Below the pieces are notes generated by a model. The model did not search any database and had not been told where the DNA came from. It saw only the letters and a list, made by a program, of their open reading frames with translations. Made by a program: the position numbers and the translations under genes. 64,000 nt of DNA from Nitrososphaerota archaeon (GTDB taxonomy: Archaea > Thermoproteota > Nitrososphaeria > Nitrososphaerales > UBA57). Below are positions 1-7,787 of the stretch, in pieces. Position 1 is the first letter of the stretch; each line of letters opens with the position of its first letter. The stretch spans positions 84,218 through 148,217 of the forward strand of contig JACPSZ010000007.1 of assembly GCA_024860875.1 (NCBI GenBank), written 5' to 3'.

Positions 1-384
1 GTCTACATACCGCCTGGCAGAGTTAGAAAGCGCATCGATCCAAAATCGGTGAACGGAAAGGTGGAAGTTTCATCTGCTGAAATCTACAGTGGAATCGTTG
101 AAGGTATCATGCTTGAGTTCAAGGAGGGAGTTCTGCAGTCTTATAGCGCCAAGCGAAATGCCAAGTTATTAGATGAGCTAATGGAAAAAATTCCTGCTGA
201 CAAAAGGCAGGTGAGTTTCATAGAAGTTGGAATCAATCCTCTCATGCGATATGGATATGCTCAGGACAGATTTGTTTCTGGCGCTGTAACTTTAGGATTG
301 CCAAGGCTAGCCGGAGTACTCCGGACATCCATACTCAGTGTAAATAGGGAAATAATCGAAAAAGGCAAGAAGTCAGAGTTCTAA
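1..384 (+). CDS. M29-like aminopeptidase, C-terminal part (partial)
   Basis: The left window edge cuts this gene; 127 C-terminal residues are readable in frame from base 1. The order PPGRV, VNGKVEVS, GIVEGIMLEF and EVGINP resembles the C-terminal half of M29 (AmpT/AmpS-type) metallo-aminopeptidases. In that family several metal-binding His residues lie in this part (GTxHIALG and HxD motifs). The visible part contains no His at all, so this may be a catalytically inactive relative. The family assignment is by eye and the N-terminal half cannot be judged. It ends 91 bases before the dehydrogenase gene, which has its own TATA box. Confidence 0.5.
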   Translation, partial: VYIPPGRVRKRIDPKSVNGKVEVSSAEIYSGIVEGIMLEFKEGVLQSYSAKRNAKLLDELMEKIPADKRQVSFIEVGINPLMRYGYAQDRFVSGAVTLGLPRLAGVLRTSILSVNREIIEKGKKSEF

Positions 385-444
385 ACAAGATGCACTATTA
401 AAATAACTTCGACAGTTGTCGAATATTTTCAGAATCTAAAAGGG

Positions 445-452
445 TTTTTATA
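445..452 (+). promoter_or_regulatory. TATA box of the propeller dehydrogenase gene
   Basis: TTTTTATA ends 24 bases before the ATG at 476, the usual archaeal TATA-to-start distance. The transcript is therefore probably leaderless or nearly so, and no clear Shine-Dalgarno is seen. This supports 476 over the out-of-frame ATG at 469. Confidence 0.6.
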
Positions 453-475
453 CTGACCCAGAAGAGAGATGGCTT

Positions 476-2818
476 ATGACCAGACATATAGTCTTGAGTC
501 TGATTGTGGCGGCAGTACTATTAGCTTCAGCGCTAGTAGTGGCACTAACACCTCGGGTAAGCGCATTCGATCCTGGAGGTCCTCCGGTTGGAGGAGCAGC
601 TCCAAGTGTAGTAACAGGAAACTGGGAATGGATCAATTACCAGCCAACAGGAGGCAGCTACAGTCCCCAAAACCAAATCAATAAGGGTAATGTTCAATTC
701 CTTGAAACAAAATGGGTCTTCCCATTTCCCCACGCACCAGCCATTACAGGAAGAATAAACGAAGCGTATGGAGCGAAGGCACCAACACTCATAGTGGACG
801 GTATAGCATATGTAGCGGCGCAGGATAGAAGGATATTTGCAATAGACGCCGGAAATGGTAGGCTGTTATGGTCGAATGACTACCCTCGCACTTCTTGGAA
901 TCTGACCCAGGCTAGGATCCTTGCTGGGCCGGCAATAGTAGGAGCGACCGCCCTTATATCAGGTGATATACATGCAATGAACTACTACCGAGATAAAGGA
1001 TGGCTGATCCCTCAGGTTAGGAATTGTATGGTATATGCCGTTGATGCTAAGACTGGAAAGACAGTTTGGAATATTGAGCCATGGGTATTGTGCGGAACTG
1101 CAGCGGAGTTCGGCGGTGGAAACGTCGTGGGGGCTGCACAAGGGACAATAGCTGGAGGGTTCCAGGGAACAACAACAGGCCATGCGCATCCTCCGCAATT
1201 CCTAGGTAACATAATGTTCGTCCCGATAGGAGGAGGAAGTGGTAATGGTGGCAGGCCTTTCGTAACAGCCTTCGACATGAGTAATCCCCAGAACCCCCAG
1301 AGGCTCTATAGAGAATTCCTGCAGCCTCCGCCGAGCGGAGATCCAGAATGGGCCATAAAGGAGTGCGCCAAAGTCAATGGTAATGGCTGGTACTTTGAGT
1401 ATCCAAGATATTTAGAGAGCGTTAACTACCCAGCTAGAGACAGAGCACCAACATATCAGGCAACGAAGTGCACAGATGTGCCTGCTGATGTTGTAAGAAA
1501 CGACGGGATTGATCTAGTACCAGGATCGCCAACGTTTGGAAAGATGCACACAGCTACCAACTTTGGTTCAGCCGTATGGGGTAACTACCCAATGGATCCT
1601 GAAACAGGTCTTGTATACATAGGATGGGGAGATCAGGGACCATACACGAACCTCACGCACAGATACGGACCTAACATACATGGTAGCGGACTTACGGTAC
1701 ACGATGTCAGGACAGGAAAGATGGTATGGTGGTTCCAGTCTGTCATTCATGACTTATGGGACTATGACTGTGCATGGTCAGGAATACTGGGACAGGTGCA
1801 AGGAAAGAAAGCCTACATCAAGGGCTGCAAAGATGGAATAGTGCGTGCAATGGATGCAGCAACAGGTCAACCACTATGGACATTTGATCCTCCAACGATT
1901 CTAAGAAATGCAAAAGGACAGAACTATGGTGTCGGATCTAACAACAGGCCAACAGATGCTGACGCATGCTGCAGATTGATAAAGGAACACATGAGCAAGC
2001 CGTGGATGCACTATCCTAGCAAGGAGCAGATACTACTTACATGCTACACAACATGCCTAGAGTCTGACATAGCATATGATGGAAAGAATGTCTACATAGG
2101 TTCGTTCAATGCTGGTGTAATGCACACAGTAACAAACGTTAGACCTTTCGGCAACCAAGGTGTAGGTGCATTGGGTGGTGAGGCGAATGCACAGCTGAAT
2201 CCAGCGTTCACCAACAATACTAACATCAGGAGCGTGACCAATACCAACATCTACGCTGTAGATGTCAATACAGGACGCCAGGTATGGACATTCAGACAGG
2301 AAGATACTTCGTTCAGGGGAGGCCTTTCGATATCAGGTGGCATGGTCATATACTATGATGGCGATGGTAATCTCAAATTCCTCGACACAGATAATGGCAA
2401 AGTTCTCGCGGAGAAGTTCTATGGATTCCCAGTAAGAATGATGCCTACAGTCGGTGCTTCAAAGGATGGCAAGATGAAGATCTTCCTATATGTTGGCAGT
2501 ACAGCATCTAGGGCTGCTTGGTTACCGGCTAGCGACGGGACTCTAGTCGCACTGGGACTACCTGACCAACTACCACAAGCACAAGTAATAACGAAAGAAG
2601 TCATTAAAGAAGTACCTAAGGAAGTGATCAAAGAAGTCATCAAGGAAGTACCAGGTAAGGAAGTGATCAAAGAAGTCATCAAGGAAGTACCAGGTAAGGA
2701 AGTGACCAGTACCGTCACCGTTGAAACTATCAGCCCGATATCCTATGCTGCTATCGGCATAGGAGTAGTGCTCGTAGTCATATCAGGAGTACTATTCAGC
2801 AGAAAGAAGAAGGCATAG
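476..2818 (+). CDS. secreted, membrane-anchored PQQ-type beta-propeller dehydrogenase
   Basis: This 780-residue protein starts with a signal peptide (about residues 1-30) and ends in a transmembrane helix followed by RKKKA, so the enzyme domain should sit outside the cell, held by a C-terminal anchor. At least five propeller docking motifs of the AxDxxTGxxxW type are visible (for example DAKTGKTVW, DVRTGKMVW, DAATGQPLW, DVNTGRQVW), as in quinoprotein alcohol dehydrogenases. The segment H425-D-L-W-D429-Y-D431 matches the active-site stretch of that family: D429 aligns with the catalytic Asp and D431 with the extra Asp of lanthanide-dependent enzymes. A vicinal Cys pair lies at 498-499, further along than in methanol dehydrogenase. 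A KEVIKEV stalk precedes the anchor. No cytochrome or PQQ-synthesis gene is nearby. Substrate unknown. Confidence 0.8.
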   Translation: MTRHIVLSLIVAAVLLASALVVALTPRVSAFDPGGPPVGGAAPSVVTGNWEWINYQPTGGSYSPQNQINKGNVQFLETKWVFPFPHAPAITGRINEAYGAKAPTLIVDGIAYVAAQDRRIFAIDAGNGRLLWSNDYPRTSWNLTQARILAGPAIVGATALISGDIHAMNYYRDKGWLIPQVRNCMVYAVDAKTGKTVWNIEPWVLCGTAAEFGGGNVVGAAQGTIAGGFQGTTTGHAHPPQFLGNIMFVPIGGGSGNGGRPFVTAFDMSNPQNPQRLYREFLQPPPSGDPEWAIKECAKVNGNGWYFEYPRYLESVNYPARDRAPTYQATKCTDVPADVVRNDGIDLVPGSPTFGKMHTATNFGSAVWGNYPMDPETGLVYIGWGDQGPYTNLTHRYGPNIHGSGLTVHDVRTGKMVWWFQSVIHDLWDYDCAWSGILGQVQGKKAYIKGCKDGIVRAMDAATGQPLWTFDPPTILRNAKGQNYGVGSNNRPTDADACCRLIKEHMSKPWMHYPSKEQILLTCYTTCLESDIAYDGKNVYIGSFNAGVMHTVTNVRPFGNQGVGALGGEANAQLNPAFTNNTNIRSVTNTNIYAVDVNTGRQVWTFRQEDTSFRGGLSISGGMVIYYDGDGNLKFLDTDNGKVLAEKFYGFPVRMMPTVGASKDGKMKIFLYVGSTASRAAWLPASDGTLVALGLPDQLPQAQVITKEVIKEVPKEVIKEVIKEVPGKEVIKEVIKEVPGKEVTSTVTVETISPISYAAIGIGVVLVVISGVLFSRKKKA
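2618..2695 (+). repeat. two perfect 39-bp tandem units coding the KEV stalk
   Basis: Two identical 39-bp units (2618-2656 and 2657-2695) follow each other, with a partial, slightly diverged unit before (from about 2597) and a partial one after. Each codes 13 residues of the type KEVIKEVIKEVPG. The stretch sits between the propeller and the C-terminal membrane helix and probably forms an extended spacer. Because the repeat is perfect in DNA and stays in frame, copy number could change without breaking the gene. Confidence 0.85.
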
Positions 2819-2826
2819 CATAAAGA

Positions 2827-2868
2827 TGCCTTACCATAGGGGTAAGGCAACCTACATTTTCTTTTTAA
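2827..2868 (+). terminator. hairpin plus T-rich tract after the dehydrogenase gene
   Basis: A 9-bp perfect stem (TGCCTTACC at 2827-2835, GGTAAGGCA at 2841-2849) with a 5-base loop begins 8 bases after the stop codon and is followed by a T-rich run. It probably ends the dehydrogenase transcript, and it also separates it from the convergent gene on the other strand. Confidence 0.6.
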
Positions 2869-2870
2869 GA

Positions 2871-3245
2871 TTAATTATTGCCCAAAGGGGCAGGACACAC
2901 CCCTGCTATCATATCAACATCTTCTACTGCAGGTGAATAACACTTACCAATTTCTGGGTTGCACAGCAAGGCTCCTCCACACCCACAGTCAATAACACAC
3001 GTATTGCACTGTTCATGAGGGTCGCAGACGCCGTTCCCACACGACTTCTTCATTAGTGCGCAAGTCTTTTCGTCCATCCATGGCGGACACTGGTAGACTG
3101 CCGCGTTGGGTAGCAGAGGGGCGATCGGAGTACTTGACTGCTCAGATATGGTATTAAGTTTCGCCATTTGTCCAGAAAGTATAAAGAAGGCTCCAACCGC
3201 GACTGTTACAATTATCAGAAGAACGGCTATCAAATTCTTCTTAAT
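2871..3245 (-). CDS. Cys-rich single-span membrane protein
   Basis: A short Lys/Asn-led hydrophobic N-terminus forms one membrane helix or signal anchor, followed by an outside domain of about 90 residues with eleven Cys. The core CGNGVCDPHEQCNTC resembles the small disulphide or metal-binding CGNGxCxPxExC modules found in many extracellular proteins. Start choice: a TTG exists at 3233, but GGTGA (3256-3252) lies exactly six bases before an ATT at 3245, and starting there gives a normal KKNLIAVLL signal. I therefore prefer ATT, a rare start. The gene is convergent with the dehydrogenase and not in its operon. Function unknown. Confidence 0.55.
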   Translation of the reverse strand: MKKNLIAVLLIIVTVAVGAFFILSGQMAKLNTISEQSSTPIAPLLPNAAVYQCPPWMDEKTCALMKKSCGNGVCDPHEQCNTCVIDCGCGGALLCNPEIGKCYSPAVEDVDMIAGVCPAPLGNN

Positions 3246-3402
3246 CTTCGCTCACCTTTCTGCGTGTTGTACCATGGCGTTTGAGATGGTGATAAAGGTT
3301 ATCCTGATTCGTTGCACAGATTATTAATGACGTAAGGAGGTTAACTGGGAAATTAACACCGCTTTATCATTAACAACATTAACAGCTTGCTTCATGCTGT
3401 GA

Positions 3403-3435
3403 TCCCCCCGTCATAGTTTTGCACACAGGGCCTGT
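3403..3435 (+). repeat. GC-rich hairpin repeat, diverged copy (copy 4)
   Basis: TCCCCCCGTC followed by TTTTGCACACAGGG matches the core of the better copies at 24970 and 31405, but it is more diverged and lacks the downstream palindromic half. It lies 110 bases before copy 1 in a roughly 420-base non-coding stretch. That stretch also has a 7-bp inverted repeat (3459-3465 with 3499-3505) enclosing two runs of five G. Confidence 0.5.
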
Positions 3436-3547
3436 TTTCTTAGTAACTTTTTGAGTTTATGCTGCAAGGGGGTAGGGGGATATACACACAGACAAGGGGC
3501 AGCATCTTCTATTAATCTACTCTATCACCATTGTTTCTTCATATTGT

Positions 3548-3625
3548 AACCCCCTCTTTTGTGTAGGGGCACATGCCAAGCAGCTTTACTGATAGAGTAT
3601 AATACTCTACAAATGATACAGAATT
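3548..3625 (+). repeat. GC-rich hairpin repeat with palindrome (copy 1)
   Basis: This 78-base non-coding element aligns along its length with 24970-25047 (about three quarters identical by eye). It has a C5 run, a small hairpin with loop AGGGGC, and then a perfect 17-base palindrome, TAGAGTAT-A-ATACTCTA (3593-3609). It sits upstream of endonuclease IV and could act as promoter or operator, as a small RNA, or be a non-autonomous mobile repeat. Confidence 0.7.
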
Positions 3626-3671
3626 AGTAGGATTCAACGCTTATCTATGTCATTACGTTGCTGAAAGCATC

Positions 3672-4511
3672 TTGCCAATAGGCATACACGTTTCGATTTC
3701 TGGCTCAATAGACAAAGCAGTTGACAGGGCTAAAGAGCTCGGATGCACAACATTCCAGATATTCACCAGAAACCCACGCGGCTGGAAGTTTTCGGATTTG
3801 AAGGAGGAAGATACCAAGAATTTCAGAAAGAAACTTGCATCGTCAGACCTTGTTTCTCCTTTAGATCATATGCCCTATCTCCCAAACCTTGCAACGCCAG
3901 AAGGGCAGATTTACAAGCAATCAGTCCATATACTGACTGCGGAGCTAAAGCGTTCTGCAGCTCTGGGCATACCTTACGTTGTCGCACATGTTGGGAGCCA
4001 CAAAGGCAAAGGCATAGCCTACGGAATAAAGAGGGTTACAGATGCCTGCAACATGGCTCTGAAGGAAGCGGACAACAATTCTATGATATTATTGGAGATA
4101 ACTGCAGGAACTAAGAATAGCGTCGGCTCAACTTTCGAACACCTTCGTCAAATTATTGATGGGATAAGGGCAAATAGCAGAGTCGGGGTATGCTTTGACA
4201 CGTGCCACGCATTTGCAGCTGGCTACGACATCAGCAGGAAGGAAGGCGTACAGAGGACGATAAAGCTGTTGGATGAAATTATTGGACTTGAGAGGGTGAA
4301 TGCGGTGCATGCAAACGATTCTAAAGGGCCGCTAGGCTCTGGCCTTGACAGGCACGAGCATATCGGATTAGGGTATATTGGGGAGAAAGGCTTCAGAGAA
4401 CTGTTTTCTCACAAGCATTTCAAAGATTTGCCGATGGTGCTGGAAACCCCCATCGACGGAAGAAGGGACGATGTTGGAAACATAAAGAAACTAAAGCAAA
4501 TCTGCTCCTAA
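3672..4511 (+). CDS. nfo: endonuclease IV (AP endonuclease)
   Basis: The 279 residues are the normal length for this Zn-dependent AP endonuclease, which cuts DNA 5' of abasic sites in base-excision repair. Family motifs are present in order: EITAGTKNSVGS, CFDTCHAFAAGYD (from Cys174), HANDSKGPLGSG (from His213), DRHEHIG (about 226-232) and LETP (about 257), which together carry the metal-binding His, Asp and Glu residues. The start is TTG; the N-terminus IGIHVSISG fits the first barrel strand. It stands alone, downstream of the repeat copies. Confidence 0.93.
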   Translation: MPIGIHVSISGSIDKAVDRAKELGCTTFQIFTRNPRGWKFSDLKEEDTKNFRKKLASSDLVSPLDHMPYLPNLATPEGQIYKQSVHILTAELKRSAALGIPYVVAHVGSHKGKGIAYGIKRVTDACNMALKEADNNSMILLEITAGTKNSVGSTFEHLRQIIDGIRANSRVGVCFDTCHAFAAGYDISRKEGVQRTIKLLDEIIGLERVNAVHANDSKGPLGSGLDRHEHIGLGYIGEKGFRELFSHKHFKDLPMVLETPIDGRRDDVGNIKKLKQICS

Positions 4512-4551
4512 TAGAGTATAGAAATGATGAAACTTCCGGTCATCGCAGAAG

Positions 4552-4560
4552 TTAAATATA
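4552..4560 (+). promoter_or_regulatory. TATA box of the purine operon
   Basis: TTAAATATA ends 33 bases before the TTG start of purS, placing the likely transcription start only a few bases upstream of the first codon. It is the only obvious promoter before the tightly packed genes that follow. Just upstream (4509-4530) lies a stretch resembling the ATAGAGTATA part of the repeat at 3548. Confidence 0.5.
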
Positions 4561-4592
4561 ATCAAAAACCGTTTTTGACATAGGGGCTTGCC

Positions 4593-4859
4593 TTGGGAAC
4601 ATCAAATTACAAGGTTGAGTGTATAATCTCGAACAAGTCATCCATTCGAGACCCAGAGGGTGAGACCATACTCCGCGACCTTGTTATGAGAAGAGGGTAT
4701 GAAAACGTGAAGGGTATAAGGACTGCCAAGCTTTTGCAGTTGGAGGTTTCCGCTCCGAACAAAGAGAGCGCGGAGAAGCTAGTTATGAAGATGTGTGACG
4801 ATTTACGAATATATAACCCCGTAGTGAGCATTTGCCAAATAAGAATTTCAGGTAATTAG
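4593..4859 (+). CDS. purS: phosphoribosylformylglycinamidine synthase subunit PurS
   Basis: This 88-residue protein has the typical PurS size and pattern: a beta strand, then DPEGETILRDLVMRRGY and a second half with VSAPNKESAEKLVMKMCDDL. PurS bridges PurL and PurQ in the three-part FGAM synthase that turns FGAR, glutamine and ATP into FGAM (purine step 4). It uses a TTG start and is first in the operon, one base before purQ. Confidence 0.9.
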   Translation: MGTSNYKVECIISNKSSIRDPEGETILRDLVMRRGYENVKGIRTAKLLQLEVSAPNKESAEKLVMKMCDDLRIYNPVVSICQIRISGN

Positions 4860-4860
4860 T

Positions 4861-5574
4861 ATGAAGGTCGCAATAATCCGGTTCCCGGGCACCAATTGCG
4901 ACTTCGATGCGTACCATGTCTTGAAGAATGTTCTACATCTTCCTTCTGATTTGATATGGCATGAAGAAGTTGATCTGCGAAAGTACGACGGAGTTATACT
5001 TCCTGGCGGGTTTTCATACGGAGATCACTTACGTGCAGGTATCATAGCTGCGCATAGCCCAGCGATGACACAAGTTAAGAAGGCTGCAGAAGAGGGAAAA
5101 CCAATACTGGGAATCTGCAACGGCTTTCAGATACTTGCTGAATCAGAGCTGTTGCCTGGAGCTCTATTGAGGAATGCTGGGCTAAGGTTCGTCTGCAAGT
5201 GGGTTAATTTGAGGGTCGACAGCACAAGCACGTTTTTCACTTCTGGGCTGAAAAAAGGAACATTGCTCAGAATGCCGATAGCGCACGGTGAAGGACGTTA
5301 TTTCCTTGGCGAGAGCGAGATAAAGAACCTTGAAAGAAAAGGCCAGATTGTATTCAGGTATGTTGATGAGAAGGGCAACACGACTGAAAATTCTAACCCG
5401 AATGGCTCTCTCTTCAATATTGCTGGAGTTTCCAATGAAAAGGGGAATGTTGTCGGTTTGATGCCTCATCCCGAAAGAGCATCTGAAAAGATTCTCAGCC
5501 CGTTCGGGAGTTCTGATGGTTTAGCAGTTCTGGGAGCATTTGCAAAAACTGTGGAGGTAATGGCAAGGAAATGA
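4861..5574 (+). CDS. purQ: FGAM synthase glutaminase subunit PurQ
   Basis: This class I glutamine amidotransferase of 237 residues supplies ammonia to PurL. The nucleophile Cys lies in GICNGFQIL, with the His-Glu pair in MPHPERAS near the C-terminus. The N-terminus KVAIIRFPGTNCD is typical. Its stop overlaps the purL start as ATGA. Confidence 0.95.
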   Translation: MKVAIIRFPGTNCDFDAYHVLKNVLHLPSDLIWHEEVDLRKYDGVILPGGFSYGDHLRAGIIAAHSPAMTQVKKAAEEGKPILGICNGFQILAESELLPGALLRNAGLRFVCKWVNLRVDSTSTFFTSGLKKGTLLRMPIAHGEGRYFLGESEIKNLERKGQIVFRYVDEKGNTTENSNPNGSLFNIAGVSNEKGNVVGLMPHPERASEKILSPFGSSDGLAVLGAFAKTVEVMARK

Positions 5575-7787
5575 GCCAGCTCGAAATGCTCGGACTGTCG
5601 TTAACAGAAAGCGAAAGAGCAGCGATAAGGAGAAGGCTTGGAAGGGAAGCTAACGCTCTTGAATTATCGATGATAGATGTTGAATGGTCTGAGCACTGCA
5701 GCTACAAATCCTCAAAACATCTGCTCAAATTGCTGCCGACTAAGGGCGAGAGAGTTCTCCTTGGACCAGGATACGATGCTGGGGTTCTCGACATCGGCGA
5801 TGGCGATATTGTAACACTTCATATCGAGAGCCACAACCATCCTTCAGCTATAGACCCATATGGAGGAGCGGCTACAGGAGTAGGAGGGATACTCAGGGAC
5901 ATTCTTAGTCTCGGCACAAGGCCTATTGCGCTGCTTGATTCATTGCGGTTTGGAAGAATGGACAGGAGCCCGAATTCAAAGTGGCTCTTCCAGCACGTAA
6001 TCAGAGGGATAGCAGATTATGGGAACTGTACAGGTGTGCCTACTGTTGGAGGGGAGGTAGATTTCGATTCTTCGTTCGAGCGAAACTGCCTTGTCGATGT
6101 TGTATGCTTGGGAATAGGGAAGAAAGAGGATATTGTGCTTGCAGTGGCAAAGAATCCGGGCGATTCCGTAGTTCTCGTCGGAGGAAGCACTGGCAGGGAC
6201 GGTATCCATGGGACAACATTCGCATCAAGAGATCTTTCGGGAAAGGATTCGGAAGACCGTTCAGCAGTCCAGATACCCGATCCGTTCACTAAGAAGCAGA
6301 TTATCGAGGCTACTATTGAAGCCGTAAAGACTGGTTATGTGGCTGGTTTGAAAGACCTCGGAGCTGGAGGTATAGCATGCGGTGTGTCAGAAATGGCTTA
6401 CGCTGGAAATACCGGCGTCGATATAGAACTCTCCAACGTGCACCTCAGAGAAACAAACATGCAGTCACATGAGATAATGATTTCAGAGTCTCAGGAAAGG
6501 ATGGTCTTTGTCATAAAGAAAGGACGCGAAGAAGCAATAGGCAAGATTTTCAAGAAATATGGATTGCTCTATTCGATAATCGGGAAGGTTACGGACACAA
6601 AGAGAATGATAGTTAGGCAGAACGGCAAGGTCGTCGCAGACCTCCCAGTTGAAGTTCTTGTCAGGGCGGAACCAGCACCCAGAGATGTGAAGAAGCCGAA
6701 ATACATCGATGAACTTGGCAAAGTAGAAACTCCAGAGCCGAAGGAGAGCCTCGATCTGATAATGATGAAGATGCTATCATCTCCGAATCTAGCATCAAAA
6801 AGGTGGGTCTATCAGCAGTATGATCATGAGGTGGGTGCACGCACGGCAGTAAAGCCCGGCCATGCAGGGGCGTCAGTGCTAAGAATTACTGACGAAAAGT
6901 TCCTTGCGACAAAAGTCGATGGAAATCCAAAGCACTGTTATCTTGACCCTTACAACGGCACTGCAGGAATTTTGGCTGAAGCCTGCAGGAATATCATAGC
7001 AGTTGGAGCAGAGCCGATAGCCATGGTTGATCATTTACAATTTGGCAACCCGGGCAATCCAGAAGTGTACTGGACTTTCAGCGAGAGCGTTAGAGGTTTT
7101 GCTGATTATTGTAATAAATTCAAGCTACCGTGCGTCGGAGGCAAGGTAAGTTTCTATAACGAAGATGTGCAGACCCATGCAGCCATAAAACCTACTCCGC
7201 TAGCAGCTGTTCTTGGCTTGATTGAAAAAGCGGATTACGTCAGAAATGCAATTCCTTCAGAAGATAACGTAATACTGCAGATAGGCGAAACCAAGAGCGA
7301 GTTAGGATGCTCCGAATATCAGAATCAAATCTTTGGGACGGTAGGAGGAAGAGTTCCGAAACTTGACTTTGCAGCAGAAAAGGCTAGCCAGAGGACGGTT
7401 TCCGAAGGCATAAGAATTGGCTTAATCAGCTCTGTCAACGATTGTTCTTCTGGAGGATTGCTGATAGCGGTTGCAGAGATGTGCATGCTTTCAGGGTTAG
7501 GCTCCACAATAGACATCGCAAAGTGCCCCTCGTCTGCCAAGAGGTGGGATGAAATCGCATTTTCAGAAAGCCACTCAAGGTTTGTCATAACAACATCAAA
7601 AGCTAATTCTCCAAGGATTGCTGAACTTGCAAGTAAGAATGGTGCTAAATGTACAGAAATTGGAACTTTCAAGGGCAAAATTTTCGATGTTGTTTATGCA
7701 AACAAGAAGCTCGCCTCACTATCCGTCGAAAAGATGAAGCACGAATGGGAGACTGCAATACCGAGGCTTATGGGAGATGCAAAATGA
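5571..7787 (+). CDS. purL: FGAM synthase subunit PurL
   Basis: The 738 residues match the small archaeal/Gram-positive type PurL. Signature motifs are EWSEHCSYKSSKHLLK, ESHNHPSAIDPYGGAATGVGG and the repeated second half with DGNPKHCYLDPYNG, reflecting the internal duplication of AIR-synthase-like domains. It binds ATP and FGAR and uses ammonia from PurQ. ATGA overlaps join it to purQ upstream and purF downstream. Confidence 0.96.
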   Translation: MSQLEMLGLSLTESERAAIRRRLGREANALELSMIDVEWSEHCSYKSSKHLLKLLPTKGERVLLGPGYDAGVLDIGDGDIVTLHIESHNHPSAIDPYGGAATGVGGILRDILSLGTRPIALLDSLRFGRMDRSPNSKWLFQHVIRGIADYGNCTGVPTVGGEVDFDSSFERNCLVDVVCLGIGKKEDIVLAVAKNPGDSVVLVGGSTGRDGIHGTTFASRDLSGKDSEDRSAVQIPDPFTKKQIIEATIEAVKTGYVAGLKDLGAGGIACGVSEMAYAGNTGVDIELSNVHLRETNMQSHEIMISESQERMVFVIKKGREEAIGKIFKKYGLLYSIIGKVTDTKRMIVRQNGKVVADLPVEVLVRAEPAPRDVKKPKYIDELGKVETPEPKESLDLIMMKMLSSPNLASKRWVYQQYDHEVGARTAVKPGHAGASVLRITDEKFLATKVDGNPKHCYLDPYNGTAGILAEACRNIIAVGAEPIAMVDHLQFGNPGNPEVYWTFSESVRGFADYCNKFKLPCVGGKVSFYNEDVQTHAAIKPTPLAAVLGLIEKADYVRNAIPSEDNVILQIGETKSELGCSEYQNQIFGTVGGRVPKLDFAAEKASQRTVSEGIRIGLISSVNDCSSGGLLIAVAEMCMLSGLGSTIDIAKCPSSAKRWDEIAFSESHSRFVITTSKANSPRIAELASKNGAKCTEIGTFKGKIFDVVYANKKLASLSVEKMKHEWETAIPRLMGDAK

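Noticed and set aside
2597..2702. Short direct repeats that might suggest a CRISPR-like array
   Set aside because: They are in-frame coding repeats for a protein stalk, have no spacers, and lie inside the dehydrogenase gene.
3459..3505. G-quadruplex from runs of G in the non-coding stretch
   Set aside because: Only three close G runs, with long and uneven loops; the 7-bp inverted repeat around them is the firmer signal.
7649..7783. Earlier in-frame start for purF
   Set aside because: The 45 extra residues read through purL coding sequence in another frame; the ATGA overlap at 7784 places the nucleophile Cys correctly.
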